Program-made: the position numbers and the translations under genes
Assembly (NCBI GenBank): GCA_011800805.1
Contig: MPNW01000491.1
Coordinates: 1 to 64,000 of the forward strand
Origin: Hirudo medicinalis
Lineage: Eukaryota > Annelida > Clitellata > Hirudinida > Hirudinidae
Reading direction: 5' to 3'
Length of the DNA: 64,000 nt
Part shown: in pieces, positions 25,216-38,000 of the stretch
How the letters are laid out: each line of letters begins with the position of its first letter
Numbering within the stretch: the first letter of the stretch is position 1
The notes under the pieces: generated by a model
What the model was told of the DNA's origin: nothing
The model's database searches: none
The model's input: the letters and a program-made list of their open reading frames with translations, nothing else

Positions 25216-27997
25216 ATGTCATCGATTGTCGGCGTTCCCAATTTGTCTTGCATGGCAAAGTTGTGTAAAAACTGTGCTTTTCTATATGTGCAAAAAAGGT
25301 TTTCTAGTTCATTCACCAAGCAGTTTAATCTGCAAGAAGAAAGGAAAAGTGTAGTTCATCAGTATGTCGGTCTTAATAGTGAAAGAGAAGTTCGTTTATA
25401 TGGATGGGGATTGGCCAAAACTGGAGCCTTAGGTAAGCCTTAGGTTAATTAATACTTTTAATTCAAAAGATTTCAAATATTTAAACTATTCTTTAGGAAT
25501 GAAAACACTACTGATACCTAAATCACATCAAAAAGTTAGAACTACCCAGCTTACACCTCTAAAAATTGACTTTTTTCCTGAGAAGAAATACAAAGTATAC
25601 AAAGGCCTTATGAATTTTATGTGAATAATTATTCATTCTGATTCAAACAGTTGATGTGGAATTAGAATCACATTTTTTTATAAATTGTAATCAAATAGTC
25701 TCAGTGATTTCAGTAAAAAATGAGAATGCATAATCCTGGGATTAATGGTGGATTTTTAATTAAAATGCATTTGTATAAAATCCATTGTTACCCACCCAGA
25801 TCAAGGATGCCTCCTGTGGTTATGGTTTCTCCCTTTTTGTATGTGAAGATACCTCAGGCAGTAGCATCTTATTGGGCACTGGAGTTAACACCTTTTCACA
25901 AGTTGGTTTCCAAGCAGGACAAAAGTTTTCAAGTGCGTATTTGGGCCTTAAATTTATTGTTTGTACATTTATAATTCGGTTTAATTTCACTTAAGTTGAT
26001 TTTAATTTTTAGCTGAGGAATTTGATCTCATATATGAACCAGGTCATGTTTTTCTGCCCCTCTCCAATCCACACAAAATAAAAATTACCCACATTGCCTG
26101 CGGTCGTGCACACTCAGTTGTCGTCACAGATAGTGAAGGAAGTTGGTATTTTACCATTAATTTGTAATTGCCTGCAAATAAGATATGGTTTATGAGTCTG
26201 TTTCCAAACTGGTGTCACCATCTTTATAAAAATGAAGTACCATATATATATATATATATATATATGCTATATAAATGAAGTACATTTACACTCATGTGAA
26301 TATTCAGTATTTACCTTTGGAAACAATGCATTTGGTCAATGTGGAAGAAAGATTGTAGAGGGAGAGATTTTCAGGTTATTTGGTCATTGGTGATTACCTA
26401 TATATTTCTTGATATTTTATTATTATTCATGTTTGACAACTTTGTTTGTCTAATAAGTTCTTTGACTAACAAGCTGACCACTGCTTAACCTATGATATTG
26501 ATTTATTTTCATATTTTTTGATAATATGTTAATTTAATAATATTGGTACTTCCTATTAAGGAACAGCAAGGTGGTCAATCATCTTGAATTTGGAGAAAAA
26601 GTCAAACAGGTTCACTTTATCATCTGTTAAGGAGCAATATTGCACATAATGACTGATTATCAAATAATAACCATTTTTGTATTTTTTAAGAACTTGTTTA
26701 TTAAAATTAATTTGTTGTTGTTTTCAGGTGGTTTGTGGTCAAGATCACACTCTCATCCTCACAGAAGATGGACAAGTTTACAGCTGTGGACTCGGAGCAG
26801 ACGGACAAACGGGTTTTTGATTTAATAGATGTTTTGGGCCTGCAACACTCGATGTGGCAAATGACATAAGCATTAACATTTAACAATTTAATTAAATTTG
26901 GTGCTTACATTTTCAGGATTGGGGCATTACAACTGCACTGATAGGCTGACCTTGGTTGAAGGAGATATCAAGGGGGAGAAGATTGTACAGATCTCATCAA
27001 AGTCTGACACTGTTCTGGCTGTCTCAGGTTGCTGAATTGCTTGTTCTCCACAGCTATTAAACATTTGTAGCAATTATCACTCTGACAGGCTTAATTAAAA
27101 TTTTGAGTTTTGCATCTTTTGATCAAAAGGTTTTTTCACTTATATTATTTTCAATCATATCCAAGTGAAAACATAATTTAAATGATAGGAATAGGATTGA
27201 TGATGACAAGATTTACAAGTTTGTAATTCAAGAATGAAGTTGAATTGATTTTATCAGACAAAGGAGATTTGTTTGGCTGGGGAAATACAGAATACGACCA
27301 GCTCGAATATGTTGCTCCGAACGAAAGTCAGGTGAACACACCAAAACATCTCCCATTCAATATTGGTAGAATCAAAATAGCAGCTGCAGCTGGCTCGATG
27401 TGTGCTGTTCTGAATGGTAATGTCACCAGGTGCACTTAAACATGATGTTGATGATTTGAATTTAATATCATAATTTGCTTAAATTTATTCAGATGAGGGG
27501 AAGGTCTTCACATGGGGTCATGGAATTCTTGGTCGGGGTCCAAAAGCAGACAGAAGTTACATTCCACAGCCTTTGCCATCCACGTTGTTTGGAATCACTG
27601 GATATCAATGCAACACTGACATCAAAGACATTCAATGTGGACTCCATCACTTCATGGTTTTAACAAGTTAGTTTTGCTAAAACAACTTTAGGGAGAAATT
27701 GTTCACAAGGAGTAATTGATAAATTCAAATTCTATTTTTTTATGCAAAATATTCTTGTGCAGAAAGTGGAAGCATGTACAACTGGGGAAAGAATGGAACT
27801 GCTTGTTTGGGCTTTGGACACGTGAAGGATCAATTCTTTCCTTGGCAGGTTTGTCTTCAAGGTTTTGTGACTTTTGATTACTTGGACTGGAAGCTCTATT
27901 ATTCTAAACATTCGAACAGGCTCAAATACCTGCAGAAGTTATGAAGATCCATTGTGGAGTGGATCACACATTTGTCATCTGTCGCTCGTTTGCCTGA
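25216..27997 (+). CDS. RCC1L: RCC1-like protein RCC1L (WBSCR16), mitochondrial, 12 exons
   Basis: RCC1L is a seven-bladed RCC1-repeat protein of mitochondria, linked to mitoribosome assembly and to OPA1 regulation. Exons: 25216-25432, 25497-25594, 25800-25932, 26013-26141, 26308-26374, 26561-26609, 26728-26812, 26917-27027, 27258-27416, 27493-27666, 27763-27848, 27920-27997 (TGA). All phases agree, giving 461 residues against about 464 in human. The N-terminus is basic, Ser-rich and non-acidic (for example LYVQKRFSSSFTKQF), fitting a mitochondrial targeting peptide. Repeat signatures run in order: YGWGLAKTGALG, ACGRAHSVVVTDSEG, FGNNAFGQCGRKIVEGEI, VVCGQDHTLILTEDGQVYSC, LGADGQTGLGHYN, DLFGWGNTEYDQL, TWGHGILGRGP, WGKNGTACLGFG and HCGVDHTFVICRSFA at the C-terminus. 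These follow human RCC1L block for block. No truncation or frame break. Confidence 0.95.
26242..26290 (+). repeat. (TA)n microsatellite and SINE-like tail in RCC1L intron 4
   Basis: Twelve TA units (26242-26265) are followed by GCTATATAAATGAAGTACAT, close to GCTATATAAATGAACTACGT near 50227. This marks a remnant of the same 3' tail family. Confidence 0.6.
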
Positions 27998-28070
27998 GAA
28001 GAAACAAATCTCCTTTGAAGCCATAAACAATTAGGTTTTCATGTCATATAGCATTTAACTGTTTAGAATA

Positions 28071-28076
28071 ATTAAA
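28071..28076 (+). terminator. Candidate RCC1L poly(A) signal ATTAAA
   Basis: ATTAAA lies 73 bp after the RCC1L stop codon. No better hexamer occurs closer. Confidence 0.4.
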
Positions 28077-31000
28077 CATCTATAAATGTTGAACAAAAGG
28101 AGTTTTACAAAGAAATCAGGTTGTTGTTTTTGGCTTTTTTGCTCTTTTAGACTACAAGCACATTTACAGAGCGAGAATAGGTCGCTTTCATTGGCTAACG
28201 AAGCCGTTTTTGTGCTGGCACCAATTTGCTCATCGACAGACGATTGATCGGATGTATAGGATTGTGTTTTCTTCGTCTCCGAAGTGCAAGGCCCTTTGGA
28301 TGGCTGCTGTTTAATGCAACAGGTGACGGTGTGCCTGTCTCATTAATGTGAAATCGATTCCATGTCCGAGTTCGCCGGATTTGCTCGCACGTTAAAAGTT
28401 TCCCTGTTGTTGACTTGCCATCCCGTTGTCAGAATTGATTGCGGCATACGACAGCAACGTAAATTACGTGGCTCCAATCAATGAAGTTTTTCAAAACATT
28501 TTGTTCTTTGAGCCTGATAGGATCAAAACACTCGATTCTCCTCTGACGGGAATCCGCGCACGTGAACCACGTTTTGAAAATAGTGTCCCATGAAAGCAAT
28601 GGAATGAATAGTAACCAACTGGCGTTTGAGCAGGGAATAAATAAGAACCAACATCGTATCAATAGATCCGCCCAGGTGCTTGGAAAGAAGGAAAGAGGTG
28701 TTCGCTGATGCTAATTTAATTCCATTACCTGGTCTAATTGTTCCCTTTGGTCTGCTCGGCTTTGAGCTTCAGCATAAAATATCGTACCTTTTCCTGCTGC
28801 ATGTATCGCCAAGATAAACAGGACCTCAGGAACATACGTCGTCCTTCATTAACTCCCACATGGTTCAATGAAGGATTATTCCGATCCCATGAAGAACCGA
28901 ATCACTACCAGCGGAGAAAAAGCTCCGCGAAATTAAAGGAGTTCCAATGTAATAGATAAAGCATGAAACATAATTAAGCGCTAGATTTTTCCATTATTAA
29001 AATTGGAACTCGCAGGATATTCAGGCCAAATCACAGCGGTTCCAGTTATTGACAGCTCTCAGTGACACTAAGTGATATTTGTGTTCTCGAACAAATCTTA
29101 ATATTAATAACAACAGTATTAACATGATTTTAAGAGTTAATTAATTCTAATAATTCGATGGGCATTTGAAAACCATCAACGCGAACAAATGAAACATTCG
29201 AGGTTAAATGCCGTAAATTTTAACAATAATAAGATCTGCATTTTCTCCGGAATGAAAGATTGTCACTTAAATTGGAGTTCACTGAAATGAGGATTGAAAT
29301 CAACTGAAGTGACTAAAGCAACTCTGAAATTATTAAACAAAGCAGTCTTGCTAAATTTCTTCTTAACAAATACTAAAGATGAACTCTACGTTTGTTTCGT
29401 TCACCTCTCCTTGTCCGCTTTATGCTCTCTTTTTGGAGTTGTGTTGCTTGTGTTTTGATTCTCAAAAGTATTTCTTGTTGTTTGTCGAATGGTTTAGAGA
29501 AAATAAATGAATAATATGAATAACAAAATCACAGGTTTGAGACTCAACATGAAACTGGAGCAAGTAGGCTTATCTTGGTTCAGAAAGAAAATCTTAAATT
29601 CGAAGCATTCTTGAAGGGGAGGAATGAAGACCAGCAACGTCTTAAAATTCCTGCATCCAGGTCGGTTGCGGCCTCATCCCTGGCCAACCAATGAGAGCAA
29701 AGCAGTGATTGATGAAAGCAATACTTTTCATATTTTCACTCCGTTCAGATCAATTTTAATGTCGCATCCGCCATCTTTTTTGATGCATCATTGTTCTCGA
29801 TGCATCCACAGATTCTACGTGTCTGGCATTTAACTCGGCTTATGTGCTGCAATTTGCTTTCTTGAAAAAGTCGCTTCCGGGACATTTTTCGCCTTTGTGA
29901 TGTCATCCATAATTTAGAAAAAATTATCATAATAAAACACTTTTGAAATCACATTTGAAGTGCCAAGAAAAGAAATCAGCTTTAAATTAACTTACACATT
30001 TTTATTTTCGAAATTCGAACTCGATTGAATGTTTTTTTACCATTTTTTTACCATTTACCATCATGAAATAAAATTCGAAATTATTTATCGCCAGAGAATT
30101 CGACTGGATACAAACATCCAGAGATTCATTGAAAAGACGCGGCTAATGAAAATAAAAGCATTTGGAAGGAAAATTGTAAAATGTGTAAAATTAAATTTAA
30201 TTGTAAAATGTGTTAGTTTTGTGGTTTTCGACTTTTATTCGACCATAATGAAGAAAATGGCAAGAATAAAGCTTTCAATTTCTTTTGTAAAATAATTTAT
30301 AGTTAAATTAAAAACGGTTAAATTGCAATTAGAATCAATTCAACTTCTCGATGATTCAAAATTTATTAAATCAAAATGCATTTCTCTTAAATTTTTGCTA
30401 TTTTTTGACCAGGCAATTTTGTCTAATATTTCATTACATTTTGTGGGGTTTTCCCGAAAATATCATTGATCATTTGAAACCAACTCGTGGAATTTAATTT
30501 GGTGATGCAATGTTACAGATGAAGACATGATGAATCAGAGATCCATAGGCTGATGGTTGATGATGATTTCATGAATCAAATCCATAGCCGTCCACAGAAG
30601 CTATTTCAGGAGGTACAACATTTTTTGCTGGGAAGTTCTACAAAATGATTTCAAATTTAACTTCCAAGAAAGTCGAGCGCTCAATCTGTTCCGACGAAGG
30701 TGTTGCAACTTACACTGTTTCTATAATAAGATAATAACTAAAATGAAGCAATTATAATTTTTATGAAACCTTCATTGAGTCAGGGATTACGTTGATCATG
30801 TTGATCATGTTCAGCTTGTTCACGGAATAAAAACTTTAATCTTCCAGGTTCTTGTCAGAAATGTTTTGTTCTTTTTAGAAATTCTAGTATATCCATGGTT
30901 ACGGTAGATAATAATAATAATAATAAATTTTCTAAATTATTTTGTCTAATAATCGTTAGTCGCACAGGACCTTCAAGACGAGATCTGGAAGGCAAGGTTG

Positions 31001-31440
31001 AGGGACACAGAATGAAGCAAGCAAACTTCTATTAAAACTTTTTTAACAAATTATAATAGCTGCGATATTTCTTCTTACATCTTGTCTGCAAATGTGTTAA
31101 ACTTCCATTCTTCTATTTATCAATTTGTACGGGTTTGCTATTTCCTTTGCTTTAACAGACACCTTGATGTAGGACAAAACTGCCCACAGGATTATTTTTG
31201 TTAAAATAATTTTTAAAGTTAAAATGTCCCTATTCGCAGTTTTTATTGTAAAATCAAAATTAAATAATTAAAATGCAAATAATAACAAATCAAGGTTGTT
31301 ATTAATAACTAAGAATTCCACAACAATGCTGTTGCTACTTTCAGCATGATCATCATTGGCGAATGTTTCGATTACGGCGTGTGATTTTTAAGATAAATTA
31401 AGCTGAGTTCATCCCTCTGTTATAATGGACGTTAATTAAC
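28077..31440. other. Gene-free intergenic stretch
   Basis: No exon, RNA gene or clear repeat could be supported. Short open frames overlap on both strands without recognisable domains. A small AAT run occurs near 30910. Confidence 0.5.
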
Positions 31441-31483
31441 CACACACACACACACACTCACACTCACACTCACTCACACACTC
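31441..31483. repeat. (CA)n microsatellite with CACACT interruptions
   Basis: Starts with ten uninterrupted CA units, then becomes imperfect, with CACTCA variants. Confidence 0.95.
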
Positions 31484-31585
31484 CCTCTGTTATTCTCAGA
31501 TGCACCACGAGATCAAAAACAGTAAGCATAAATAACAATAAGTATGAATATTACGCATGCGTTATTATTACTGAATATTACGCAT

Positions 31586-31715
31586 AAATTATGATCAAAT
31601 ATTACACATATGTTATGATCAAATATTACACATATGTTATGATCAAATATTACACATATGTTATGATCAAATATTACACATATGTTATGATCAAATATTA
31701 CACATATGTTATGAT
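31586..31715. repeat. 24-bp minisatellite
   Basis: About five tandem copies of a 24-bp unit containing ATCAAATATTACACATATG, nearly identical. It ends at a single N (31716), where a different array begins. Confidence 0.95.
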
Positions 31716-31716
31716 N

Positions 31717-31984
31717 AACCTAATACGTCAACCTAATACGTCAACCTAATACGTCAACCTAATACGTCAACCTAATACGTCAACCTAATACGTCAACCTG
31801 ATACGTCAACCTAATACGTCAACCTGATACGTCAACCTAATACGTCAACCTAATACGTCAACCTAATACGTTAACCTAATACGTCAACCTAATACGTCAA
31901 CCTAATACGTCAACCTAATACGTCAACCTAATACGTCAACCTAATACGTCAACCTAATACGTCAACCTGATACGTCAACCTAAT
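31717..31984. repeat. 13-bp minisatellite (AACCTAATACGTC)n
   Basis: About 20 tandem copies with only A/G and C/T variants (CTGATACG, CGTTAACC). It abuts the single N at 31716. Confidence 0.97.
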
Positions 31985-32211
31985 TGAGTCTGCCGTCGTA
32001 AAACGAATCAATGGATCTAAATGTTAATTAAACAAAAATTAAGTCTCTTTTCTTCAAAAATGTTTAAAAGTTGATGCGGATAAATAGAACCACCGCACAA
32101 CAGGAGGACTTGGATTCTCAATTCTCCGTTAAACTCGAACAAGTGACGTCACATGACGTGGACATTCATTGATGGAAGTTGACGCAGGCGCTAACAAGTC
32201 ACCAGTCGTCA

Positions 32212-32292
32212 CCATCATCGTCAACATCTTCATCATCATCAACATCTTCATCTTCATCATCATCATCTTCTTCTTCTTCTTCTTCTTCTCCG
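32212..32292. repeat. Trinucleotide tract (ATC)n / (TTC)n
   Basis: Imperfect CATCAT and TTCATC repeats pass into (TTC)n. Open frames across it, in both directions, are repeat translations. Confidence 0.9.
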
Positions 32293-32495
32293 TCATCATC
32301 GTAGTCTGCATGTGGACACAGTCTGGAGACTCGGCTTTTTCCAGTGGGGGGCTTGTTGTTGCCTGTATTGTTGCCTTCCTCCTGCAACTCGGATATTCTC
32401 TATTTTTATTTATTTATTTTGAAAATCGCTGAATTGAATTTAACCTGCCCATGCTTTTGTGGCTGCTACGTCACACAATTCACAGGTGAGTCTAT

Positions 32496-32573
32496 GATTA
32501 AATGATTAAATGATTAAATGATTAAATGATTAAATGATTAAATGATTAAATGATTAAATGATTAAATGATTAA
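32496..32573. repeat. 8-bp tandem repeat (GATTAAAT)n
   Basis: Nearly ten perfect copies. Confidence 0.95.
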
Positions 32574-32705
32574 ATATCTCTCAATTGTTTTTTCAACTGC
32601 TGAGTGTGACACGAAAGTAACAAGAAACTTGAACAAGCATTTGCTTTGCGTTTCTTTCAATCATTCTTTAAGTCCAACAACACTGCTGTATTCTTTTTCG
32701 AATTG

Positions 32706-32887
32706 TATTATTATTATTACTATTATTATTATTATTATTATTACTATTATTATTATTATTATTATTACTATTATTATTATTATTATTACTATTATTATTA
32801 TTACTATTATTATTATTATTATTATTACTATTATTATTATTATTACTATTATTATTACTATTATTATTATTATTATTACTATTATTA

Positions 32888-32923
<36 letters not shown>
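32706..32923. repeat. (ATT)n tract with periodic ACT interruptions
   Basis: About 218 bp of ATT in which every fourth to seventh unit is ACT. The regular spacing suggests duplication of longer 15-24 bp blocks. The long Tyr- or Ile-rich frames here are translations of the repeat. Confidence 0.97.
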
Positions 32924-32926
<3 letters not shown>

Positions 32927-35096
32927 TGCATTATTTCTATTATGAACACGCAAGCGGGAGTTGTTATCTGGGAAGTGTGTATCACATTTCAAAAGCAACT
33001 TTGTAAACATTGAAAATGTCCAGCATTAAAAGAGGCATCCTCTTGACGATTATGATAATGATGATGATCCTGACAACGTTGAACTGAGTCCATTGAGGAC
33101 TTACTGAGATCAAGTGGGGCTGATTAAATGGTTTCTCTGTGAGGGGAACAACCTCCTTCTGCATTGGCATTCCTCGTCACTCACGAGAATCACGGAGGAC
33201 TTGTTGAAATCATTCTCACAACTTTCATCCGATCAGTTGTGCAGTTACACGTTTCTTTGTATTGTTTGCACTCAAGTGTCAATTTGTACTTAAGTGTCAA
33301 TTTGTACTTCTTGTAACGGGTTGTACGAGCGCTTTCAGGATTCTTTAAACAAGGTCGATTTTGATGGGTTACAAATTAAAAGTGGAGTGAGATTCATTTG
33401 CAGACGATGCGGGTTGATGTTTCGATTTTAATTCTCACCTTTTAATGCCAGTCGCTCGTCGATGTTCTGAGGTGGTTTCAGAAATTTATGGTGGAATTAG
33501 GCTTTAAAGTATCTCTGATGATTGAAGGTTGATTGATGATTGAAGGTGGTAGCTTTGAAGTGGATGGTTGGTTGTTTAACATTGGAATGAAGTGGATGAA
33601 TAAAGAAAAATTCGCAGAAATACATAGAAATACATAGACATGCAGACGTATTTTATAATAGAGGCCAGGATGTCTTTAAACGTTCAGCCTCTTATTAAAT
33701 TTAGAGACAAGATTTTCGTGGCCGAGGCATAGGAAGGAAGGAGGACACTAACGTTGGGCGGCATCACGTAGCTGCATTGGCACCCACACCAACCTCGCAC
33801 GTCTTCTTTACGACTGTCACCTTCACTCTACTTTCTTTCGGACGTCATAAACACAAGACAATCGCTGTCAAGTTTCGAATTTAATTCCTAAATTCCTCCG
33901 AATTCCAGCATTATTCCATCTCCGTATTGATGCTATTGTTGCTAGTTCCTCAACGAATCACGTGATCAAGTCACGCGAGGGAGCAGAAGATGATGACGTA
34001 AGGAGCCGTGCTATTTAATCTTGGAAATAATTTACGAGAGCAGATCGCCGTCGAGTTAAGCGCGATTTTATGGGCACAATTTGTATTTAAATTGAAGTTG
34101 TGGATGTAAATAAGGGTTTAAGTCTGTCGATCATGTTTAATGTCACCTGAGTAGGAAGAGCCTGCCTTCATGGCTCCGTGTAGCCGCAAAATCCAGAGGC
34201 AATTACCTCAGCAAACATGCTCATCCCTCCTTAAAGCCCCGGTGCTAGCAACTTTTCGATAAACGAAGGCGATGGATTTCGTGCGATATCGAGCGGGAAT
34301 ACATTCTCTGGAATTAATTTCAACCCTTTATGTGAGGCTACGAAATTGCAACTTGAAGAAACTCTTTCCACTGGATTATTCGACCAATCAGGCCGCAAGG
34401 ACGATTCACTTCCAGTCGTAAGGTAGTTTCAGAAATTTGGGGTGGAATTGGAGGAACATTGAGTTGGAATGACGCGTCGTTGGACTGCAAACTTCTCGTG
34501 GACAACCGACCCCTTATCCTCGGGGTTTCTTTTAACTTGAAGCAATTGATTGGCGGCGCTTATTGTCAGGTTATGCGCACATCTCCCTCGACGCTGTCGA
34601 CGTGTTGCGGGAGTCGTGCGTTCACAAAACTGCTTTTTTGTGTTGAGCAACTGATCTTCAGTCACGAGGAGGAATAAGTTGAAAGAATTTATTTCGTATC
34701 GTCTAAAGTCTTCTTAGTGAACTATTAATTGAAAGTGGATGCAAAGTAATTGAAAAGTCAGAATAATTAAAAGCATTGCCTAATTTTTAAAAGCTCTTCA
34801 AATTGTCACAAAATGTCCAACTGTAACTACTTGATATCAACCTCACCAAAGCCGCAATTGATGGACTCCTGGGTCTTAGGTCACATACGTTAAGTTTTTT
34901 TTTATAAATTTTTACAAAAAACTTGAAATAAATAGTTCATTGAAGTAAGCATAAACAATTTCAATTTTTCAATTGAAGGCATGAAAGCCTAAATATTTCG
35001 GCAGGAATCTCTTGTTGGATTAAAGTGAAAAGTCAGGCAAGCATACAAGCAAGCAGACATCCCAGCAGATTGGAGAGAAGGAAGAGCAAAGAAAGG
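32924..35096. other. Region upstream of the candidate first exon of the Dpr-like gene
   Basis: No gene is supported. Two overlapping open frames at 34429-34677, one per strand, have no recognisable domain. The promoter of the downstream gene is expected near 34700-35090, but no core element is clear. Confidence 0.45.
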
Positions 35097-38000
35097 ATGA
35101 AAGAACTGAAGAGCTTCGCACTATGCATGCTTTGCCTTCGAATGTTTTGCCCCAACAAGACGGAGGCAGGTGAGGCATTCAATGTTTTCAATATATTTGT
35201 TGGAGAGCAGGAAAATACACGATTTATTCTCTCCTGAGATATGCGTCGTTGAGAGAATGATGCATGGAAGTAGGACCCTTGCAATCCATCTTGGTCGCAT
35301 CCGAACGCCCTGTTGAGGTTTGTCAACTTGTAATTTCCATAGCAAGTATTTTCCTTTAACGAAAAGATGGAAAGAAATTCAACTTATGAATGCCTTGAGG
35401 TCGTTTGCAGTAAACTTCCTTTAAAAATTACTTTCTCGATGTTTTAATTTCCAGTCGTTCCGATCCACATTTTGAAAAATCAATTTCTGGAATGGTTTCA
35501 ACGTTTTTCACACGGAGCCTGCGAAATTCTAGACGCGCGTCCGTTTTTGTTGTCCTGCTGGGGAAAGATCCGTCTCAATTTGTTGACTCATTCAGGCGAT
35601 ATTCGCAGGTCTACTTTCACTCGCAGAGGAGAGTTTTAGCTTTTTATTCGCGCAATCTTTTCAAAACTCCAGAGGAATGACTTGAGAATCATCAACCAAT
35701 GTGAATCTTATAACAGCCTATTGACAAATGTGAATCTTATAACAGCATATTGACAAATGTGAATCTTATAACAGCATATTGACAAATGTGAATCTTATAA
35801 CAGCATATTGACAAATGTGAATCTTATAACATCACATCGACAAATGTGAATCTTATAACAGCCTATTGACAAATGTGAATCTTATAACATCACATCGACA
35901 AATGTGAATCTTATAACATCACATCGACAAATGTGAATCTTATAACATCACATCGACAAATGTGAATCTTATAACAACACATCGACTGAGTGCGAAGCAG
36001 AGTCAGGGCCTGTCTGTTTCGATTTAATCCCATTAACCGCTGATGGTGGGCGAGTTATGGCCCGGTGATGATAGCGATGATGGAAGAACCGCATTCATAT
36101 TTAAGAAGCATTTGTGGCCGGGAAGACTCCCGGTCTGATCTAGGTGCCGTTTAAATGCGGTGAATTATGAGAAGAAGTGAAAGTAGAAAGTAAGCAGAAG
36201 AAGAAGAAGAATATGTGAAATAAGTGTAAGTAGAAGTAAGTAGAAGTAAGCAGAAGTAAGCAGAAGTAAGCAGAAGTAAGCAGAAGTAAGCAGAAGTAAG
36301 CAGAAGAAGAATAAGTGAAATAAGTGAAAGGTGAAATGGGGAGGAGTTAATCAAAACGTTCACGTGAAGCGGGAGGTCAGTCCATTGTTGCCAGAGGAAC
36401 GGCATCTTTTCGGGTTAATTAGATTTAAATGGAGCTGTTTGGAGAAATATTTCCAAGGAGCACTCGGAGGATTTGGAGTCCACGGATTGGAAGGTGCTAC
36501 TGCTGCAATCCAATTCACTTCCGTGTGCTCCAATAAATGACCAGCCTGATGTTCGTGTTGTTGGCCGCCAGCAATTAAAAGTAATTATCAACCGAGCATC
36601 AATTTCAGTTGCTAATGAAAACAAGCGATTCGCATTTTGCGAGCGAAATTAAATGTCGGTCTGACATCCACCGATGATGAATCAAAACAAAGCGAATCAA
36701 TGCTGAAAGAAAAGTCTTCTAAAACGGCATAAAAAGTCTTTACAGGGGTTGTTTGCACCTGTGGAGGTTGTCTGATCAATACGTCATCAATACGTCATCA
36801 CAGGTTGCAGACCCAATCGTGTTGTTGTTTATTAGATTCTCTTTGTATTTATGTTTGTATATTAAATTATGTTTGTTTTTATGGTTGTTTATCAAATTCA
36901 AACAACTTTCTAGGCAGAAATGTGATTTATGACATGAAACATGTTCGCTTAATTTCCAGTTCATCATTTTTGAGTTGCAAACTTTCCTGAAATTGAAACA
37001 CGAAATTTAACGTGGTAAAGCGAAACAAATGAGAAATTTTAAGCAAATTTTTAACTTCAACCTTTCAGTCGGCAATTTCAAACAAATGTAATTTCTTTCG
37101 GATTCTCTAATATTTATAATTCTCGAACATTTGTAATGCTATTTTGATGGTGCTACTTAAAAAGTTGGACTTGGAATGCTCTGTTATCGTGTTTTTGAAA
37201 TTTAAGAACTTGAAAACCTCAGTGGAACTTTTTATTTTTCGTAATTTGAGATATTTGAGACTCGCGCGATGATTGATAGCAGAATATTTACGAAGTTGTT
37301 TAAACACAATTACCCTCGTTAATTTCTTTTAATTCGACCGCAAACCCGCTGAGCAATGCAAGACTCCTAACTGCGATCGTTGCTCAACCTCCATCATAAC
37401 AGCACTTATTAACTTATTAACTTATGACGATTCACAACGCTGAGAACAATTGAAATATTTGTGAATGAAGAGTAATTTCCACACTCCCCCGTTGTGAGAC
37501 TCCCACACCCCATTTGGAGCACCCACACACAACTTGAAAGTCATTCGTAGGTTGATGATTGATGGTCACGTGATCACTTTCATATTGTCTCCTGACGTGA
37601 TGAAACGAACGACTTACCTCCCAGGTGGTGGTAAGGTAATGATGATGAGGATGACGAAGACATCGATGATGGTGAATGGAGACAATAAATGATGATGCCA
37701 GGTAAAATAAATGGTGGATATTATGTGGATCAAGTGGAAGATGAAGGTTATTTGGTCTTGCGGTGATGATGACGATTGCGACATTGGATGGATGTTCAAA
37801 TGAGGAAGTTGATGATGCCTCCATTTCCAGGCCACGATAGATTTTGTTGGATGATGGACAGGTTGGAATGGTGAGTGAAGTACGACGCTGGCAACTCATC
37901 ATCGCCATCATCATCATCATCACCACCATTCGTCAAGTACCTTCCCGTCAAGAATGTGCATGTGATTCATTTCCTGCTCAGTACCATCATGAGTACCGGC

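Noticed and set aside
31717..31984. 13-bp repeat as an interstitial telomere array
   Set aside because: The minus strand contains TTAGG once per unit, but the rest of the unit (GACGTA) is not telomeric and the array is a plain 13-mer.
32169..32432. Apparent membrane protein (Ile/Phe-rich followed by a hydrophobic segment)
   Set aside because: The hydrophobic core is the trinucleotide tract translation, with no splice context or homology.
32566..33006. Long Ile-, Tyr- and Asn-rich open frames on both strands
   Set aside because: They are translations of the ATT/ACT microsatellite.
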